Shown piece after piece: positions 45,915 to 55,373 of a stretch of 64,000 bases of DNA; position 1 is the first letter of the stretch; each line of letters begins with the position of its first letter. The notes beneath the pieces were generated by a model. That model ran no database searches, was not told the DNA's origin, and saw only the letters and a list, made by a program, of their open reading frames with translations. The position numbers were made by a program, and so were the translations under genes. This stretch comes from Novosphingobium profundi (GTDB lineage: Bacteria > Pseudomonadota > Alphaproteobacteria > Sphingomonadales > Sphingomonadaceae), in assembly GCF_018491765.1 (NCBI RefSeq), contig NZ_JABWCU010000005.1, positions 62,001 to 126,000 of the forward strand, in the 5' to 3' direction.

Positions 45915-46604
45915 ATGCGCCAGCCCGAACCCGCCTCGATCAGCCTTCCGCGTTCCCTGTTCATCTTCTCGCTCCTCTACGGCGGCCTCGTCGTGCTGGC
46001 GGGCGTCCTGGGGACCAAGCTGGCCTCGCTCGGGTCCTGGCCGGTGCTGGGCGACCTCGCGGTCGAATCGGGCATCTTCGCCTTCCTGTTCCTCGTCGTG
46101 CTGTCGAGCGCGGTGGCCGAACTGCATGGCCGCGCGATCGCCAACCGGCTGATCCGCTACGGCTTCATCCCGCTCATCGTCTCGATGGTGCTGATCACCC
46201 TGGTGATCCACGTGGTGCCGCCGGCCACGGGCATGTGGGACGACCAGGAGGCCTTCGCGCGTCTGCTGGGGCAGGGCGCGCGCATGCAGTTTGCCGGGCT
46301 CGTCTCCTATGGAGTATCACAGACGCTCAACGTCTACCTTTTTGCGCGGCTCGCCGGGGATCGCCTGGGCCGCGAGCGCAGTGGTGTGCTGCTGCTGCGC
46401 GCCTGGCTGGCCGGCATGCTTTCGCAGGCGGTCGACACGGTGATCTTCATCACCATCTCGTTCATCGGCAAGGACCTGCCCCTGCTCGCGATCATGGAGG
46501 GGCAGATCATCTCCAAGCTGGTGCTCTCGACGATCATGGTGCCGCCGCTGATCCTGTTCTTCGTGCGCTTCGGGCACTGGCTCGATCGCCCGTCCCGGAC
46601 ATAA
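45915..46604 (+). CDS. Queuosine precursor transporter (YhhQ family)
   Basis: 229 aa with six or so membrane helices. Motifs 'LYGGLVVLAGVLGTKL', 'LSSAVAELHGRAIANRLI', 'FAGLVSYGVSQTLNVYLFARL' and 'RAWLAGMLSQAVDTVIFITISF' are those of the YhhQ/VUT family, which imports the 7-deazaguanines preQ0/preQ1. No preQ1 riboswitch was found in the 105-bp leader. It precedes argB by 105 bp. Confidence 0.88.
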   Translation: MRQPEPASISLPRSLFIFSLLYGGLVVLAGVLGTKLASLGSWPVLGDLAVESGIFAFLFLVVLSSAVAELHGRAIANRLIRYGFIPLIVSMVLITLVIHVVPPATGMWDDQEAFARLLGQGARMQFAGLVSYGVSQTLNVYLFARLAGDRLGRERSGVLLLRAWLAGMLSQAVDTVIFITISFIGKDLPLLAIMEGQIISKLVLSTIMVPPLILFFVRFGHWLDRPSRT

Positions 46605-46709
46605 GCGGATCCGGCTGGCTTCGACCGCGCGCCAAGTGTTGCGCGAAAGCTTGCGAAAAGGGGCATAAAAGACCTTCAATTCCGCGCCCGAAGGGTTAAA
46701 GCGGGGGCC

Positions 46710-47621
46710 ATGCCGAATCCTCACGATCCCGCCATGCTCGCCAAAGCCGAAACCCTCGTCGACGCGCTGCCCTACATGCAGCGCTATGCGGGCCGCACTT
46801 TCGTCGTGAAATACGGCGGCCATGCCATGGGCGATCCCGAGCTGGCGCAGGATTTCGCCGAGGACATCGTGCTCCTCAAGGCGGTGGGCATCAACCCGGT
46901 GGTCGTCCACGGCGGCGGCCCGCAGATCGGGGCCATGCTCAAGAAGGTGGGTGTGGAGAGCCAGTTCGTCGACGGTTTGCGCGTGACCGACAAGGCGACC
47001 GCGCAAGTCGCCGAGATGGTGCTCTCGGGCGCGATCAACAAGGAAATCGTGGGCTGGATCGCGCGTGCCGGTGGCCGGGCGATGGGCATTTCGGGCAAGG
47101 ATGGCCAGATGGTCACCGCGCGCAAGGTCCAGCGCACCAAGAAGGATCCCGACAGCCAGATCGAAAAGGTTCTCGACCTTGGCTTCGTCGGCGAGCCCGA
47201 GACGATCGACATCAGCGTGATCGAGACGATCTCGGCTGCGGGCATGATCCCGGTCATCGCCCCGATCGCGACCGGCGTCGATGGCGAGACCTACAACGTC
47301 AACGCCGACACCATGGCCGGCTCGATCGCCGCCGCGCTTGGCGCGGCGCGGCTGTTCCTGCTCACCGACGTCCACGGCGTGCTCGACAAGCAGGGGGAAC
47401 TGCTTACCGACTTGCGCCCCGCCGACATAGCCCGTCTCCAGGAGGACGGCACGATTTCGGGCGGGATGATCCCCAAGCTCGAGACCTGCGTCCACGCGGT
47501 AGAGGCCGGGTGCGAGGCTGCCGTCGTGCTTGACGGACGGGTCTCGCATGCCATGCTTCTGGAAATATTCACACAAGAGGGTGCAGGTACCCTCATTCGA
47601 AGCGATCCCGCGGCCATCTGA
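46710..47621 (+). CDS. argB: Acetylglutamate kinase
   Basis: 303 aa, second step of arginine synthesis, phosphorylating N-acetylglutamate. Motifs: '[20 protein letters not shown]', '[11 protein letters not shown]', '[17 protein letters not shown]', '[15 protein letters not shown]' and '[18 protein letters not shown]'. The N-terminal extension helix suggests the arginine-sensitive hexameric type. No other arg genes are adjacent. Confidence 0.95.
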   Translation: MPNPHDPAMLAKAETLVDALPYMQRYAGRTFVVKYGGHAMGDPELAQDFAEDIVLLKAVGINPVVVHGGGPQIGAMLKKVGVESQFVDGLRVTDKATAQVAEMVLSGAINKEIVGWIARAGGRAMGISGKDGQMVTARKVQRTKKDPDSQIEKVLDLGFVGEPETIDISVIETISAAGMIPVIAPIATGVDGETYNVNADTMAGSIAAALGAARLFLLTDVHGVLDKQGELLTDLRPADIARLQEDGTISGGMIPKLETCVHAVEAGCEAAVVLDGRVSHAMLLEIFTQEGAGTLIRSDPAAI

Positions 47622-47654
47622 CCCTTTCACGGGGCAAAAAACAAAAAGGCATCA

Positions 47655-48218
47655 TTGACCCTCATGCGTACCCCAGCCGTCCTCGCCGCCGCACTGTGCA
47701 GTGCAGCCCTGCTGCTTGCTGGATGCGACGCGCAGCCACCTGCGGCATCGCCGAGCGAGGGTGCGACGGGTGTGGGCGATGACCTGGCCGTTCCTGCCGA
47801 CGCTCCGAGCGCAGAGGCGACAGCTGCGGCGAGCGGTGGCATCGCCAGCTCGCTCGACATGGATGCGCTGGTCGAGCGTCGCGATCCCGAGCGGCTCCTG
47901 CGCTACTACACCAGTGCCATTCGCCTCGGCGACTGGATCGATGCGGCCAAGGCCTGGAGCCTCGATGCGCAGATGACGCCCGAAAAGCTGCGCGACGAGT
48001 TCGGCGGCAAGGCCGGACCCAAGATCGCGGTGGGCAAGGGCGATAACGCCGGCGCCGCCGGCTCGCTCTACTACGAGGCGCCGATCGTGGTCGATTTCGC
48101 CGACGGTCGCCCTTCCAAGCGCGGCACGATCGTGCTGCGCCGCGTGAACGATGTGCCCGGCGCCAGCGAAGAGCAGCTCAACTGGCGCATCGAGCGCACT
48201 TCCACGCTGATTCCGTGA
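47655..48218 (+). CDS. Hypothetical lipoprotein
   Basis: 187 aa with lipoprotein signal (LLLAGCDAQ). A low-complexity Pro/Ala/Ser linker (about 25-60) leads to a domain 'ERLLRYYTSAIRLGDWIDAAKAWS', then 'GSLYYEAPIVVDFADGRPSKRGTIVLRRVNDVPG', which resembles a small NTF2/DUF4440-like module of sphingomonad lipoproteins. The TTG at 47655 is 5 nt after AAGG; the ATG at 47664 lacks a ribosome-binding site, so TTG is chosen. It lies 33 bp after argB. Confidence 0.68.
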   Translation: MTLMRTPAVLAAALCSAALLLAGCDAQPPAASPSEGATGVGDDLAVPADAPSAEATAAASGGIASSLDMDALVERRDPERLLRYYTSAIRLGDWIDAAKAWSLDAQMTPEKLRDEFGGKAGPKIAVGKGDNAGAAGSLYYEAPIVVDFADGRPSKRGTIVLRRVNDVPGASEEQLNWRIERTSTLIP

Positions 48219-48399
48219 GATAGGGCGCGGCGCGGGGCCCCGGCCGGTCCTGCGTGTCCCTCGTCGATCCGCAAGACGCCATCGCAGAGCGACCCTTGCC
48301 GGAATCGGTGCGTCTCGGCTATCAGCGCGGCAACTCCCGCCCGCAAGACTGGTCCAAGGCCAGGGGCGCACGCCAGTTCCAGCAGGAAAGGAGCAGGAC

Positions 48400-48693
48400 T
48401 TGCTCTTCTTAACGCTCTACCAGATCATCGATTACCTCGTCAGTATCATCGTCTTCGTGGTGATCGTGCAGTTCGTGCTGGGCCTGCTTATCGCGTTCAA
48501 CGTGGTGAACATGCACAACCAGTTCGTCGCGGCGATCTATCAGGCGCTCAACGCCATCCTCGAGCCGATGCTGCGCCCGATCCGCAAATTCATGCCCAAC
48601 ACCGGCGCGATCGATTTCTCGCCCATGGTGCTGATCATCGGCCTGACCATCATCCAGATCATCCTCGCCAATCTCGCGCGGGCTTACGCCTGA
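48400..48693 (+). CDS. YggT family membrane protein
   Basis: 97 aa with two hydrophobic regions (about 3-32 and 73-94) joined by '[28 protein letters not shown]', the signature PxLRPIRxxxP of YggT proteins, which are linked to membrane integrity and osmotic tolerance. The TTG start has an AAAGGAG ribosome-binding site 6 nt upstream. Its TGA overlaps the folD ATG (TGATG). Confidence 0.88.
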   Translation: MLFLTLYQIIDYLVSIIVFVVIVQFVLGLLIAFNVVNMHNQFVAAIYQALNAILEPMLRPIRKFMPNTGAIDFSPMVLIIGLTIIQIILANLARAYA

Positions 48694-49586
48694 TGAGCGC
48701 GGCGATCATTGACGGGAAGGCTTTCGCCGAGGGCCTTCGTGCGCGCATTGCCACCCACGCTGGCGAGTTCGCGGCCAAGGCCGGCCGCAAGGCGGGCCTC
48801 GCGGTCGTTCTCGTCGGCGAGGACCCGGCCAGCCAGGTCTACGTGCGCAACAAGGGCAAGCAGACGATCGCCTGCGGCATGGAAAGCTTCGAGCATAAGC
48901 TTGCGGCCGACACCAGCGAAGCGGACCTGCTCGCCGTGGTCGAGGCGCTCAACGCCGATCCGGCGGTCGACGGCATCCTCGTCCAGCTTCCCCTGCCTGG
49001 CCACATGAACGAGCAGAAGGTGATCGCGGCGATCAACCCCGACAAGGACGTCGACGGTTTCCACGTCGTCAATGTCGGGCGCCTTTCCACCGGCCTGCCC
49101 GGATTCGTGCCCTGCACGCCGCTGGGCTGCGTGATGCTGCTCAAGGACAAGCTCGGCTCACTCGAGGGGCTCGACGCGGTCGTCATCGGGCGTTCGAACA
49201 TCGTGGGCAAGCCGATGGCGCAGCTCCTGATTGCCGAAAGCTGCACGGTGACCGTCGCGCACAGCCGCACCAAGGACCTGCCCGAGGTCGTGCGCCGGGC
49301 CGACATCGTCGTGGCTGCCGTTGGCCGTCCCGAAATGGTCAAGGGCGAGTGGATCAAGCCCGGCGCGACCGTGATCGACGTGGGCATCAACCGCGTTCCT
49401 GGCACCCAGGAGGGCAAGTCGCGCCTCGTGGGCGATGTCGATTTCGCCTCGGCGAGTGCGGTCGCGGGCGCGATCACCCCGGTGCCCGGCGGCGTCGGAC
49501 CGATGACGATCGCCGTGCTCCTGCGCAACACCATCGTCGCGGCGCACCGCAACGAAGGCCTGGCGCTGGACGAGAGCGCGATTTGA
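48693..49586 (+). CDS. folD: Methylenetetrahydrofolate dehydrogenase/cyclohydrolase
   Basis: 297 aa bifunctional enzyme interconverting methylene-THF, methenyl-THF and 10-formyl-THF. Motifs: '[17 protein letters not shown]' (with catalytic Tyr and Lys), '[14 protein letters not shown]', '[11 protein letters not shown]', '[16 protein letters not shown]' and '[16 protein letters not shown]'. It supplies the pool used by metF. Overlaps yggT by one base and the next gene by four (TTGA), so the set is one operon. Confidence 0.97.
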   Translation: MSAAIIDGKAFAEGLRARIATHAGEFAAKAGRKAGLAVVLVGEDPASQVYVRNKGKQTIACGMESFEHKLAADTSEADLLAVVEALNADPAVDGILVQLPLPGHMNEQKVIAAINPDKDVDGFHVVNVGRLSTGLPGFVPCTPLGCVMLLKDKLGSLEGLDAVVIGRSNIVGKPMAQLLIAESCTVTVAHSRTKDLPEVVRRADIVVAAVGRPEMVKGEWIKPGATVIDVGINRVPGTQEGKSRLVGDVDFASASAVAGAITPVPGGVGPMTIAVLLRNTIVAAHRNEGLALDESAI

Positions 49587-50332
49587 GCCGAGCGCGGCGC
49601 CTTCTTGTCCCGATTGCCGCGCTGATGGCCCTGTCCGGTGCCCTCGTGGCATCGGGCGCCCTCGAGGCGCGGTCGCGGCGCGGCCCGGCCGGGCCGCCGG
49701 GGGCGGGTACCGCCAACCCCAGCGCGCTCGTCGCCACCGAGATCGCCTTCAACCGCCGCGTGCGCGAGAAGGGGCAATGGAACGCCTTTCGCGAATACGC
49801 CGACGAGGCGGCGGTCCTCTTCGTGCCGCAACCGGTGCTGGCGCAAGGCTGGCTCTCGGGGCGCAAGGAGCCTGCAGCGCTCCTGCAGTGGAGCCCGACC
49901 GAGGTGTGGATGAGCTGCGACGGCACGCTCGGCTTCACCACCGGCGGCTGGACCCGCAGCGACGGCACCCACGGTGTCTTCACCACGGTCTGGAAGGAGC
50001 GCGCCAAGAAGCGCGAGTACCGCTGGGTGCTCGACATGGGCGAGGCGCGGGCGAAGCCGGTCGAGGAGCCCGAATTCCTGCGCGCGCAAGTGACCGATTG
50101 TCCCGCGCCGCAGCCCTGGAACCAGGCTCCGCGCGACAAGCGCGAGGACGAGATCAAGGTCACCGCCGAGGGGCCGCCCACGCAGGGAAGCTCGGACGAC
50201 GGGACCCTGAAGTGGCGCTACGTTCAATCACCCGAGGGCCGCACGGTCCTCACCATGACCGTGCTCAAGAACGGCGAGACCAAGCAACTGGTGTTCGAGG
50301 CCGGGGCACAGTCGAGAGAAATTCAACCATGA
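49583..50332 (+). CDS. Secreted NTF2-like hypothetical protein
   Basis: 249 aa from the TTG at 49583, which overlaps the folD stop. The N-terminus is a signal-like stretch ([21 protein letters not shown]). The body '[26 protein letters not shown]' and '[27 protein letters not shown]' looks like a DUF4440/SnoaL-type NTF2 fold; Cys at 'VTDCPAPQP'. Function unknown. ATG 49625 is an alternative start but shortens the signal. Overlaps marC (ATGA). Confidence 0.7.
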   Translation: MSRARRLLVPIAALMALSGALVASGALEARSRRGPAGPPGAGTANPSALVATEIAFNRRVREKGQWNAFREYADEAAVLFVPQPVLAQGWLSGRKEPAALLQWSPTEVWMSCDGTLGFTTGGWTRSDGTHGVFTTVWKERAKKREYRWVLDMGEARAKPVEEPEFLRAQVTDCPAPQPWNQAPRDKREDEIKVTAEGPPTQGSSDDGTLKWRYVQSPEGRTVLTMTVLKNGETKQLVFEAGAQSREIQP

Positions 50333-50970
50333 TCGAATTGTTCATCAGCGCCTTCACGGCCTTCTTCGTGGTGATCGACCCCTTGGGCTGCGCGCCGATC
50401 TACGCCGGTCTCTCGGCGGGTGCGAGCCGCGCGCAGGCGATCAGCATGGCCGCGCGCGCCTGCGTGATCTCGGCGGGCATCCTGCTCGTCTTCGCGCTGT
50501 TCGGCAAGCAGCTGCTCGGCGCGCTGCACATCGAGCTCGACGCCTTTCGCATCGCGGGCGGGATCATGCTCTTCGTGATCGCGATCGAGATGGTCTTCGA
50601 GAAGCGCACCCAGCGCCGCGAGGAGCGCGCCGAGAAGATCAAGGCCCAGCATGCCGAGACACCCGAGGCCGTGGTCGACGACGTCTCGGTGTTCCCGATG
50701 GCGATGCCGATGATCGCCGGGCCCGGTTCGATCGCGACGATCATGCTGCTGATGTCGCGCGCGCAGGGTACCGAGCAGACGCTCGGCATCCTGGGGGCAA
50801 TGCTGCTGGTGCTGGTGCTGACGTTCCTTGCGCTCGCCGCCGCAGGCCCGCTGATGCGCGTGCTGGGCGAGAACGTGGAGGCCGTGATCACCCGCCTGCT
50901 CGGCGTGCTGCTGGCCGCGCTGGCGACGCAATACGTGCTCGACGGGATCAAGTCCGCGCTTCTGAGCTGA
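50329..50970 (+). CDS. MarC family membrane protein
   Basis: 213 aa with six membrane helices. Family motifs 'FFVVIDPLGCAPIYAGL' and 'PMAMPMIAGPGSIATIMLLM' are present, the second half repeating the first as in all MarC/SNARE-like proteins. An unusually charged loop (KRTQRREERAEKIKAQHAETPE) separates the halves. Transport function is unproven. It is the last gene of the yggT-folD operon. Confidence 0.88.
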   Translation: MIELFISAFTAFFVVIDPLGCAPIYAGLSAGASRAQAISMAARACVISAGILLVFALFGKQLLGALHIELDAFRIAGGIMLFVIAIEMVFEKRTQRREERAEKIKAQHAETPEAVVDDVSVFPMAMPMIAGPGSIATIMLLMSRAQGTEQTLGILGAMLLVLVLTFLALAAAGPLMRVLGENVEAVITRLLGVLLAALATQYVLDGIKSALLS

Positions 50971-50981
50971 TGGGGATGTGT

Positions 50982-51022
50982 GCCAAGGTGCTGATGCCTT
51001 AGCATCACGCCGCCTTGGCTTT
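50982..51022. terminator. Nested hairpin between marC and the LON-domain gene
   Basis: Outer stem GCCAAGG (50982-50988) with CCTTGGC (51013-51019), inner stem TGATGC/GCATCA, then TTT on the plus strand. Convergent genes share it. Confidence 0.6.
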
Positions 51023-51632
51023 ACTGCAGCGTGGCGCCGTCCTCGTCGCTCTCGCCGTGCTTGCCGTAGAACTGCATCAGCTGGACCAGCATCTCGCAGC
51101 GTTCGGCGAGCGAGGCCGATTCGAGCAGGCCCTGCTTGGAGGCGGGATCGAAGGGCGCGATCTGCGAGACCCCGTTGATGAGCGCGAGGTCGTCGAGGCG
51201 CGAGACCTGCTCCCAGTCGACCGCATAGCCCTGCCGTTCGGCAAAGCGGCGGGCCTCGCGCTCGAACGAGGCGCGTTCGACGGGGGCGAGGACTTCGTCC
51301 TGAGGCTCGGCGAGAAGCTCGGCCTCGACCTGCCGGAAGGGCGTCGAGACGTCGAGTTCGCGCGTGATGCGAAAGAGCTGCTGGCCTTCGAGGATGATGT
51401 TGAAGCGTCCGTCCTGCAGCGCCTCGACCTCGCCGATCCGGCCCAGGCACCCGACCGTGTAGAGCGGGGCGCCCTCGGTGGGCTTCTTGGGCTGGATCAT
51501 GCCGATCAGCCGGTCACGCGCAAGCGCGTCGCTGATCATCGCGCGGTAGCGTGGCTCGAAGATGTGCAGCGGCAGCTGGAGGTTGGGATAGAGGACCGCA
51601 CCCGACAGGGGGAAGATGGTGATGCGGGCCAA
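51021..51632 (-). CDS. LON peptidase substrate-binding-domain protein
   Basis: 203 aa. 'IFPLSGAVLYPNLQLPLHIFEPRYRAMISDAL' is the start of the Lon N-terminal domain (PF02190); 'YTVGCLGRIGEVEALQDGRFNIILEG' and 'FREQ'-like later segments complete it. It lacks the AAA and protease domains. Such stand-alone proteins are thought to bind unfolded substrates; the role is unproven. It follows a CnoX-like thioredoxin gene (48 bp) on the same strand, a conserved pairing in alphaproteobacteria. Confidence 0.85.
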   Translation of the reverse strand: MARITIFPLSGAVLYPNLQLPLHIFEPRYRAMISDALARDRLIGMIQPKKPTEGAPLYTVGCLGRIGEVEALQDGRFNIILEGQQLFRITRELDVSTPFRQVEAELLAEPQDEVLAPVERASFEREARRFAERQGYAVDWEQVSRLDDLALINGVSQIAPFDPASKQGLLESASLAERCEMLVQLMQFYGKHGESDEDGATLQ

Positions 51633-51680
51633 TCCGAAACCTCCCTTATCCGTGCCTGTTTCTGCCCTGCCTGCCCGACG

Positions 51681-52592
51681 TCAGCCGAACAGGACCGTGG
51701 AGAGCTTGCGGCGCGTCGCCGAGACCCACGGGTCCTCGAGGCCGACCGCCTCGAAGATTTCCAGAAGCTTGGTACGTGCAGCGCTTTCGTTCCACTCGCG
51801 GTCGATTGCAACCATTTTCAGGAGCGTTGCGGCGGCCGCGTCGCGTTCTCCGGCGGCGTAGGCGGCGCTGGCGAAGGCGAACTGGGCGTCCATGTCGGCG
51901 GGATTCGCCTCGGCCGTCGCGCGCAGCGATGCGAGTTCACCGGCCTCGGGCCGGCTGCGGGCGAGTTCGAGCGCCTTGCGTGCGCGCTCGACCTGCGGGT
52001 CGCTCGCCTGCTCTGCGGGAACGCTTTCGAGCACCTGCGCGGCCTCGTCCAGCCGGTCGCTGGCGATGAAGCAGCGGGCGAGGCCCGCGAGCGCCTCGAG
52101 GCTGTCGGGCGCGACCTGGAGGACCTGCATGAGGATCCCGGCGGCCTGCTCGGCATCACCCGCGGCCAGCGCCTCCTCGGCCATCGCGAGATGCGGGGCG
52201 ATGTCGGGCTGGGGCGCTTCTGCGCCGGACTGGACGGGAAGCTGTTCGAGCAGCTTGTCGAGCGTCGCCTTGAGCTGCGATTCGCTGCGCGCCTGGGTCA
52301 GGTCGGCGACCGGCTGGCCCTGGAACATGGCGTAGACGGTCGGGATCGAGCGGACCTGGAACTGCGAGGCGATGAACTGCTCTTCATCGACGTTGATCTT
52401 GGCAAGGACCACACCCTTGTCGGCGTATTCGGCCGCGACTTTCTCGAGCACCGGAGCAAGCGCCTTGCAGGGCCCGCACCATTCCGCCCAGAAGTCGAGA
52501 ATCACGAGCTGGGTCATCGAGGGCTCGACGATGTCCTTGCGGAACCGGTCGACTGCCTTCTGCTCTTCGATATTCAGACCCATGCTGGCCAC
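51681..52592 (-). CDS. Thioredoxin-TPR protein, CnoX (YbbN)-like
   Basis: 303 aa. The thioredoxin domain (1-120) has an active WCGPC (FWAEWCGPCKALAP) and cis-Pro 'SIPTVYAMFQG'. The rest is TPR-like helices (about 130-300; 'AEEALAAGDAEQAAGILMQVLQVAPDSLEALAGLARC'). This is the layout of CnoX, a chaperedoxin that protects GroEL clients from oxidation. E. coli CnoX has lost the second Cys of its motif, but here both are kept. The GTG at 52592 has GGGAG 7 nt upstream; the ATG at 52583 is less well placed. Confidence 0.85.
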   Translation of the reverse strand: MASMGLNIEEQKAVDRFRKDIVEPSMTQLVILDFWAEWCGPCKALAPVLEKVAAEYADKGVVLAKINVDEEQFIASQFQVRSIPTVYAMFQGQPVADLTQARSESQLKATLDKLLEQLPVQSGAEAPQPDIAPHLAMAEEALAAGDAEQAAGILMQVLQVAPDSLEALAGLARCFIASDRLDEAAQVLESVPAEQASDPQVERARKALELARSRPEAGELASLRATAEANPADMDAQFAFASAAYAAGERDAAAATLLKMVAIDREWNESAARTKLLEIFEAVGLEDPWVSATRRKLSTVLFG

Positions 52593-52809
52593 TGCACTGC
52601 TCCCGTCGGTCGCGATTTCAAGAGGGGCCTAGATCGGTCTTCCCGAGCGCTTTGTGAAGGGGGCATTCGGGCAAACCACGGGGAATCGGCATTTTGAAGC
52701 TTTTCTTTCATTTTGCTCTTGCAGGCCCGCAAGCCCACTGCTAATGGGCCGCCTCCACCCCGGAAGGGGGGCGCACCCAGCGCTCCGAACCTTTCGAAAG
52801 GACGCCAGA

Positions 52810-52884
52810 GCGGGCGTAGCTCAGGGGTAGAGCACAACCTTGCCAAGGTTGGGGTCGAGGGTTCGAATCCCTTCGCCCGCTCCA
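52810..52884 (+). tRNA. tRNA-Gly (GCC), copy 1
   Basis: Acceptor GCGGGCG (52810-52816) pairs with CGCCCGC (52874-52880); anticodon arm CAACC-TTGCCAA-GGTTG with anticodon GCC; T-loop GGTTCGAATCC. The 3' CCA is encoded. Confidence 0.97.
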
Positions 52885-53069
52885 GTTTTCCAAACCCGAT
52901 ACGACGTGGTCTCGGTTGGCCGATAGGTCACCGGAGCGCTGGCTTTCGCGGGTCCGGAATGAACGAAGGCGATTTGCATTTTTGGGTCTTGCAGGGCTGC
53001 AAAGGCGCTGCTAATGGCCCGCCACCCCGGACGCATTGGCCAATGCCACTGCCCATCCGAAGCGCCAGA

Positions 53070-53144
53070 GCGGGCGTAGCTCAGGGGTAGAGCACAACCT
53101 TGCCAAGGTTGGGGTCGAGGGTTCGAATCCCTTCGCCCGCTCCA
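53070..53144 (+). tRNA. tRNA-Gly (GCC), copy 2
   Basis: Identical in sequence to copy 1, with encoded CCA, 260 bp downstream. It is followed by TTTTT. Confidence 0.97.
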
Positions 53145-53239
53145 GTTTTTCAAGACGTCGTCGAATTCGCCAGCCGCGCCGGAAGTCTCCGTTCGCGGCT
53201 TTTTCGTGCGCGCGGTTTGCCGCCGCGCGGGCGGCGGGC

Positions 53240-54586
53240 TTATTCGCCCGCCACCGTCATGCCGTCGATCCGGATCGTGGGCACGTTGATCGCCCGGTGC
53301 CATTCGAGGTCGCTGGCCGGCGTAAGCTTTGCGAACATGCTCAGGAGATTGCCCGCAACGGTCAGTTCGGCCACCGGCCCAGCCAGTTCGCCATTGACGA
53401 TGCGCACGCCCGAGGCGCCGCGGCTGTAGTCGCCGGTCACCCCGTTCACGCCCTGGCCGATCAGTTCGGTCACGTAGATGCCGTCCTTGATGTCGGCCAT
53501 CAGCTCGCGCGGCGAGAGCGCGCCCGCCGCGAGGTGGACGTTGCCCACCGAGACCGAAGGCGAGCCGCCACCGCTGCGCGCGGCGTGGCCGGTGGGGGTG
53601 AGGCCGAGCTGGCGCGCCGAGGCGGTGTCGAGCAACCAGCCGGTGACGCGCCCGTCCTCGACGAGGTGGCCCGCGCGCGTGGCAAGGCCCTCGCCGTCGA
53701 AGGGTCGCGAACGCAGCCCGCGTGGGCGGTGCGGGTCCTCGGCGATGAGCGTCCCGGCGGGGAAAATCTGCGCATCGAGACGGTCGAGCAGGAAGCTGGA
53801 ACGCCGCGCGATGGCGCTGCCCGACATCGCGCCGAGCAAGTGTCCGATCAGGCTTCCCGCCACCCGTGGGTCGAACACGACGGGCATCGGCCCGCTCTTG
53901 ACGCGGCCGGGGTTGAGGCGGCCGACGGCACGTGTTCCGGCGAGGTCGCCGATCTCGGCCGCGCTCGGCAGATCCACCTGGTGATGCGCCTGGCGCCAGG
54001 CGTTGTCGCGCTGCTTGGCGCTCCCTTCGCCGGCCACCACCGAGACGCTGAGCGAATGCGTGGTCGAGGCATAGCCCCCCGCGAAGCCATGGCTGGTCGC
54101 AAGTGCGAAGACGCCGCTGCCCGAATGCGCCGAGGCGCCGTCCGAATTGGTCACGCCCGCGACGGCACGCGCAGCATCCTCGCCTTCCTCGGCCATCGTG
54201 CGCAAGGCCTGGGGGCTGAGTTCGGCGGTGTCGATCATGTCGAGTTCGGGCCAGGGGCCCTGCGTGAGGAGCTCTTCGGGCGCGAGACCGGCGTAGGCGT
54301 CCTCGGGGGCGAGGCGTGCCATGCTGATGGCGCGCTCGGCCAGTTCGTCGAGCGCGGCGGGCGAGAGGTCGGAAGAGCCGATCGAGGCCGAGCGCTTGCC
54401 CGAGAAGACCCGGAGCGCGATGTGCTCGCTTTCGGAGCGTTCGACGTCCTCGAGCTTGCCGAGACGGATCTGGATGCCTTCGGAGGCGTTGGCGGCGTAG
54501 ATCGCGTCGGCGGCGTCCGCTCCGGCGCGGCGCGCGCGTTCGACGAGATCCTGCGCGCGGTCCTGGGCCTGCTGCGGGCTAAGCAT
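53240..54586 (-). CDS. pmbA: Metalloprotease-associated protein PmbA (TldE)
   Basis: 448 aa, the non-catalytic partner of TldD. Seen: 'GIQIRLGKLEDVERSESEHIALRVFSGKRSASIGSSDLS', 'VVFDPRVAGSLIGHLLGAMSGSAIARRSSFL', 'GRVTGWLLDTASARQLGLTPTGHAARSGGGSPSVSVGNV' and 'GVNGVTGDYSRGASGVRIVNGE'. The HExxxH of TldD is absent, as expected. ATG 54586 has GGAG 11 nt upstream. tldD is at 31870. Confidence 0.95.
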   Translation of the reverse strand: MLSPQQAQDRAQDLVERARRAGADAADAIYAANASEGIQIRLGKLEDVERSESEHIALRVFSGKRSASIGSSDLSPAALDELAERAISMARLAPEDAYAGLAPEELLTQGPWPELDMIDTAELSPQALRTMAEEGEDAARAVAGVTNSDGASAHSGSGVFALATSHGFAGGYASTTHSLSVSVVAGEGSAKQRDNAWRQAHHQVDLPSAAEIGDLAGTRAVGRLNPGRVKSGPMPVVFDPRVAGSLIGHLLGAMSGSAIARRSSFLLDRLDAQIFPAGTLIAEDPHRPRGLRSRPFDGEGLATRAGHLVEDGRVTGWLLDTASARQLGLTPTGHAARSGGGSPSVSVGNVHLAAGALSPRELMADIKDGIYVTELIGQGVNGVTGDYSRGASGVRIVNGELAGPVAELTVAGNLLSMFAKLTPASDLEWHRAINVPTIRIDGMTVAGE

Positions 54587-54720
54587 GTCTGTCACGTCTC
54601 CATTGCACGGGCGCGGTGGCGCCTTCGTTGGCAGGAGGTAGTGCGGGGGAGCGGCAAGCGCAAACCGCAACGCGGCGATTGTACCCGGCTGGGCTCGAAA
54701 GAACCGCGCCGATTCGGGGC

Positions 54721-55137
54721 TCAGCCGAGGAGCAGGCCGAGCACCTTGAACACCCCGGTGAGCGCGAAGGGCAATCCGATCGCGATCGCCCACAAGGCGA
54801 TGCAGTCGCGCCGCGCGGCGGGGGCGAGGGACGGGTCGTGCGCCTCACTGTCGGTCAGCCGGGTCCAGCGCGCTTCGAAACGGCGGCAGGCCGGGATGAT
54901 CGCGATGACGAGGACGATCAGCGCGAAATAGGGCAGTAGCGAGCCTTCGCCCGCCTTGAGCGCACCGATGGTCACGAAAATCTGCAGCGCGGTGTAGATC
55001 AGGAGGGCATAGGCGACGTGGTCGCTCATGCGTCTGCGCCAGTCAACCGGATGCGAGGACGGGCCACCGAGCGGGCTGCGCACGGAGGGCGTGCGGCCCT
55101 GCGGAACGGCACCGGTATGCGGCTTGTTACTGTCCAT
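54721..55137 (-). CDS. Hypothetical membrane protein
   Basis: 138 aa from ATG 55137. A polar N-terminus (about 35 residues) is followed by hydrophobic segments at about 39-60, 67-83 and 115-137, with an Arg-rich loop between. 'MSDHVAYALLIYTALQIFVTIGAL' inside suggests a possible internal start at 55029. No family recognised. Divergent from lptB, so it is not the lptC/lptA expected in some genomes. Confidence 0.55.
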   Translation of the reverse strand: MDSNKPHTGAVPQGRTPSVRSPLGGPSSHPVDWRRRMSDHVAYALLIYTALQIFVTIGALKAGEGSLLPYFALIVLVIAIIPACRRFEARWTRLTDSEAHDPSLAPAARRDCIALWAIAIGLPFALTGVFKVLGLLLG

Positions 55138-55373
55138 CGAAGGCTGGCCCCTTTCGCTGGGTTTGACGGCGTAAGTGAATAGATCATTGATGCCGCGGCG
55201 AATCAAGATTGTTGCGGGTCTGTGACGGTGGAGCGGGCCGGTGCGGGGATGGTCCGTTGCCCGGTGCACGGGCCTTTCGGTCGGCGTATCATGCACGAAT
55301 CCTGCCATTCGCGAGACGACTTCCCAAAACCGCCCTTGCCGATGGCTTGGTCCCTGCGTACATCCACAAGACG

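Larger units (their letters stand above)
52803..53149. repeat. Tandem duplication carrying tRNA-Gly
   Basis: 87 bp are identical at 52803-52889 and 53063-53149 (260 bp apart), covering the tRNA and short flanks (CGCCAGAG before, TCCAGTTTT after). The 80-100 bp upstream of each copy are also similar (CTTGCAGG..., CTGCTAATGG...), but diverged. Confidence 0.8.
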
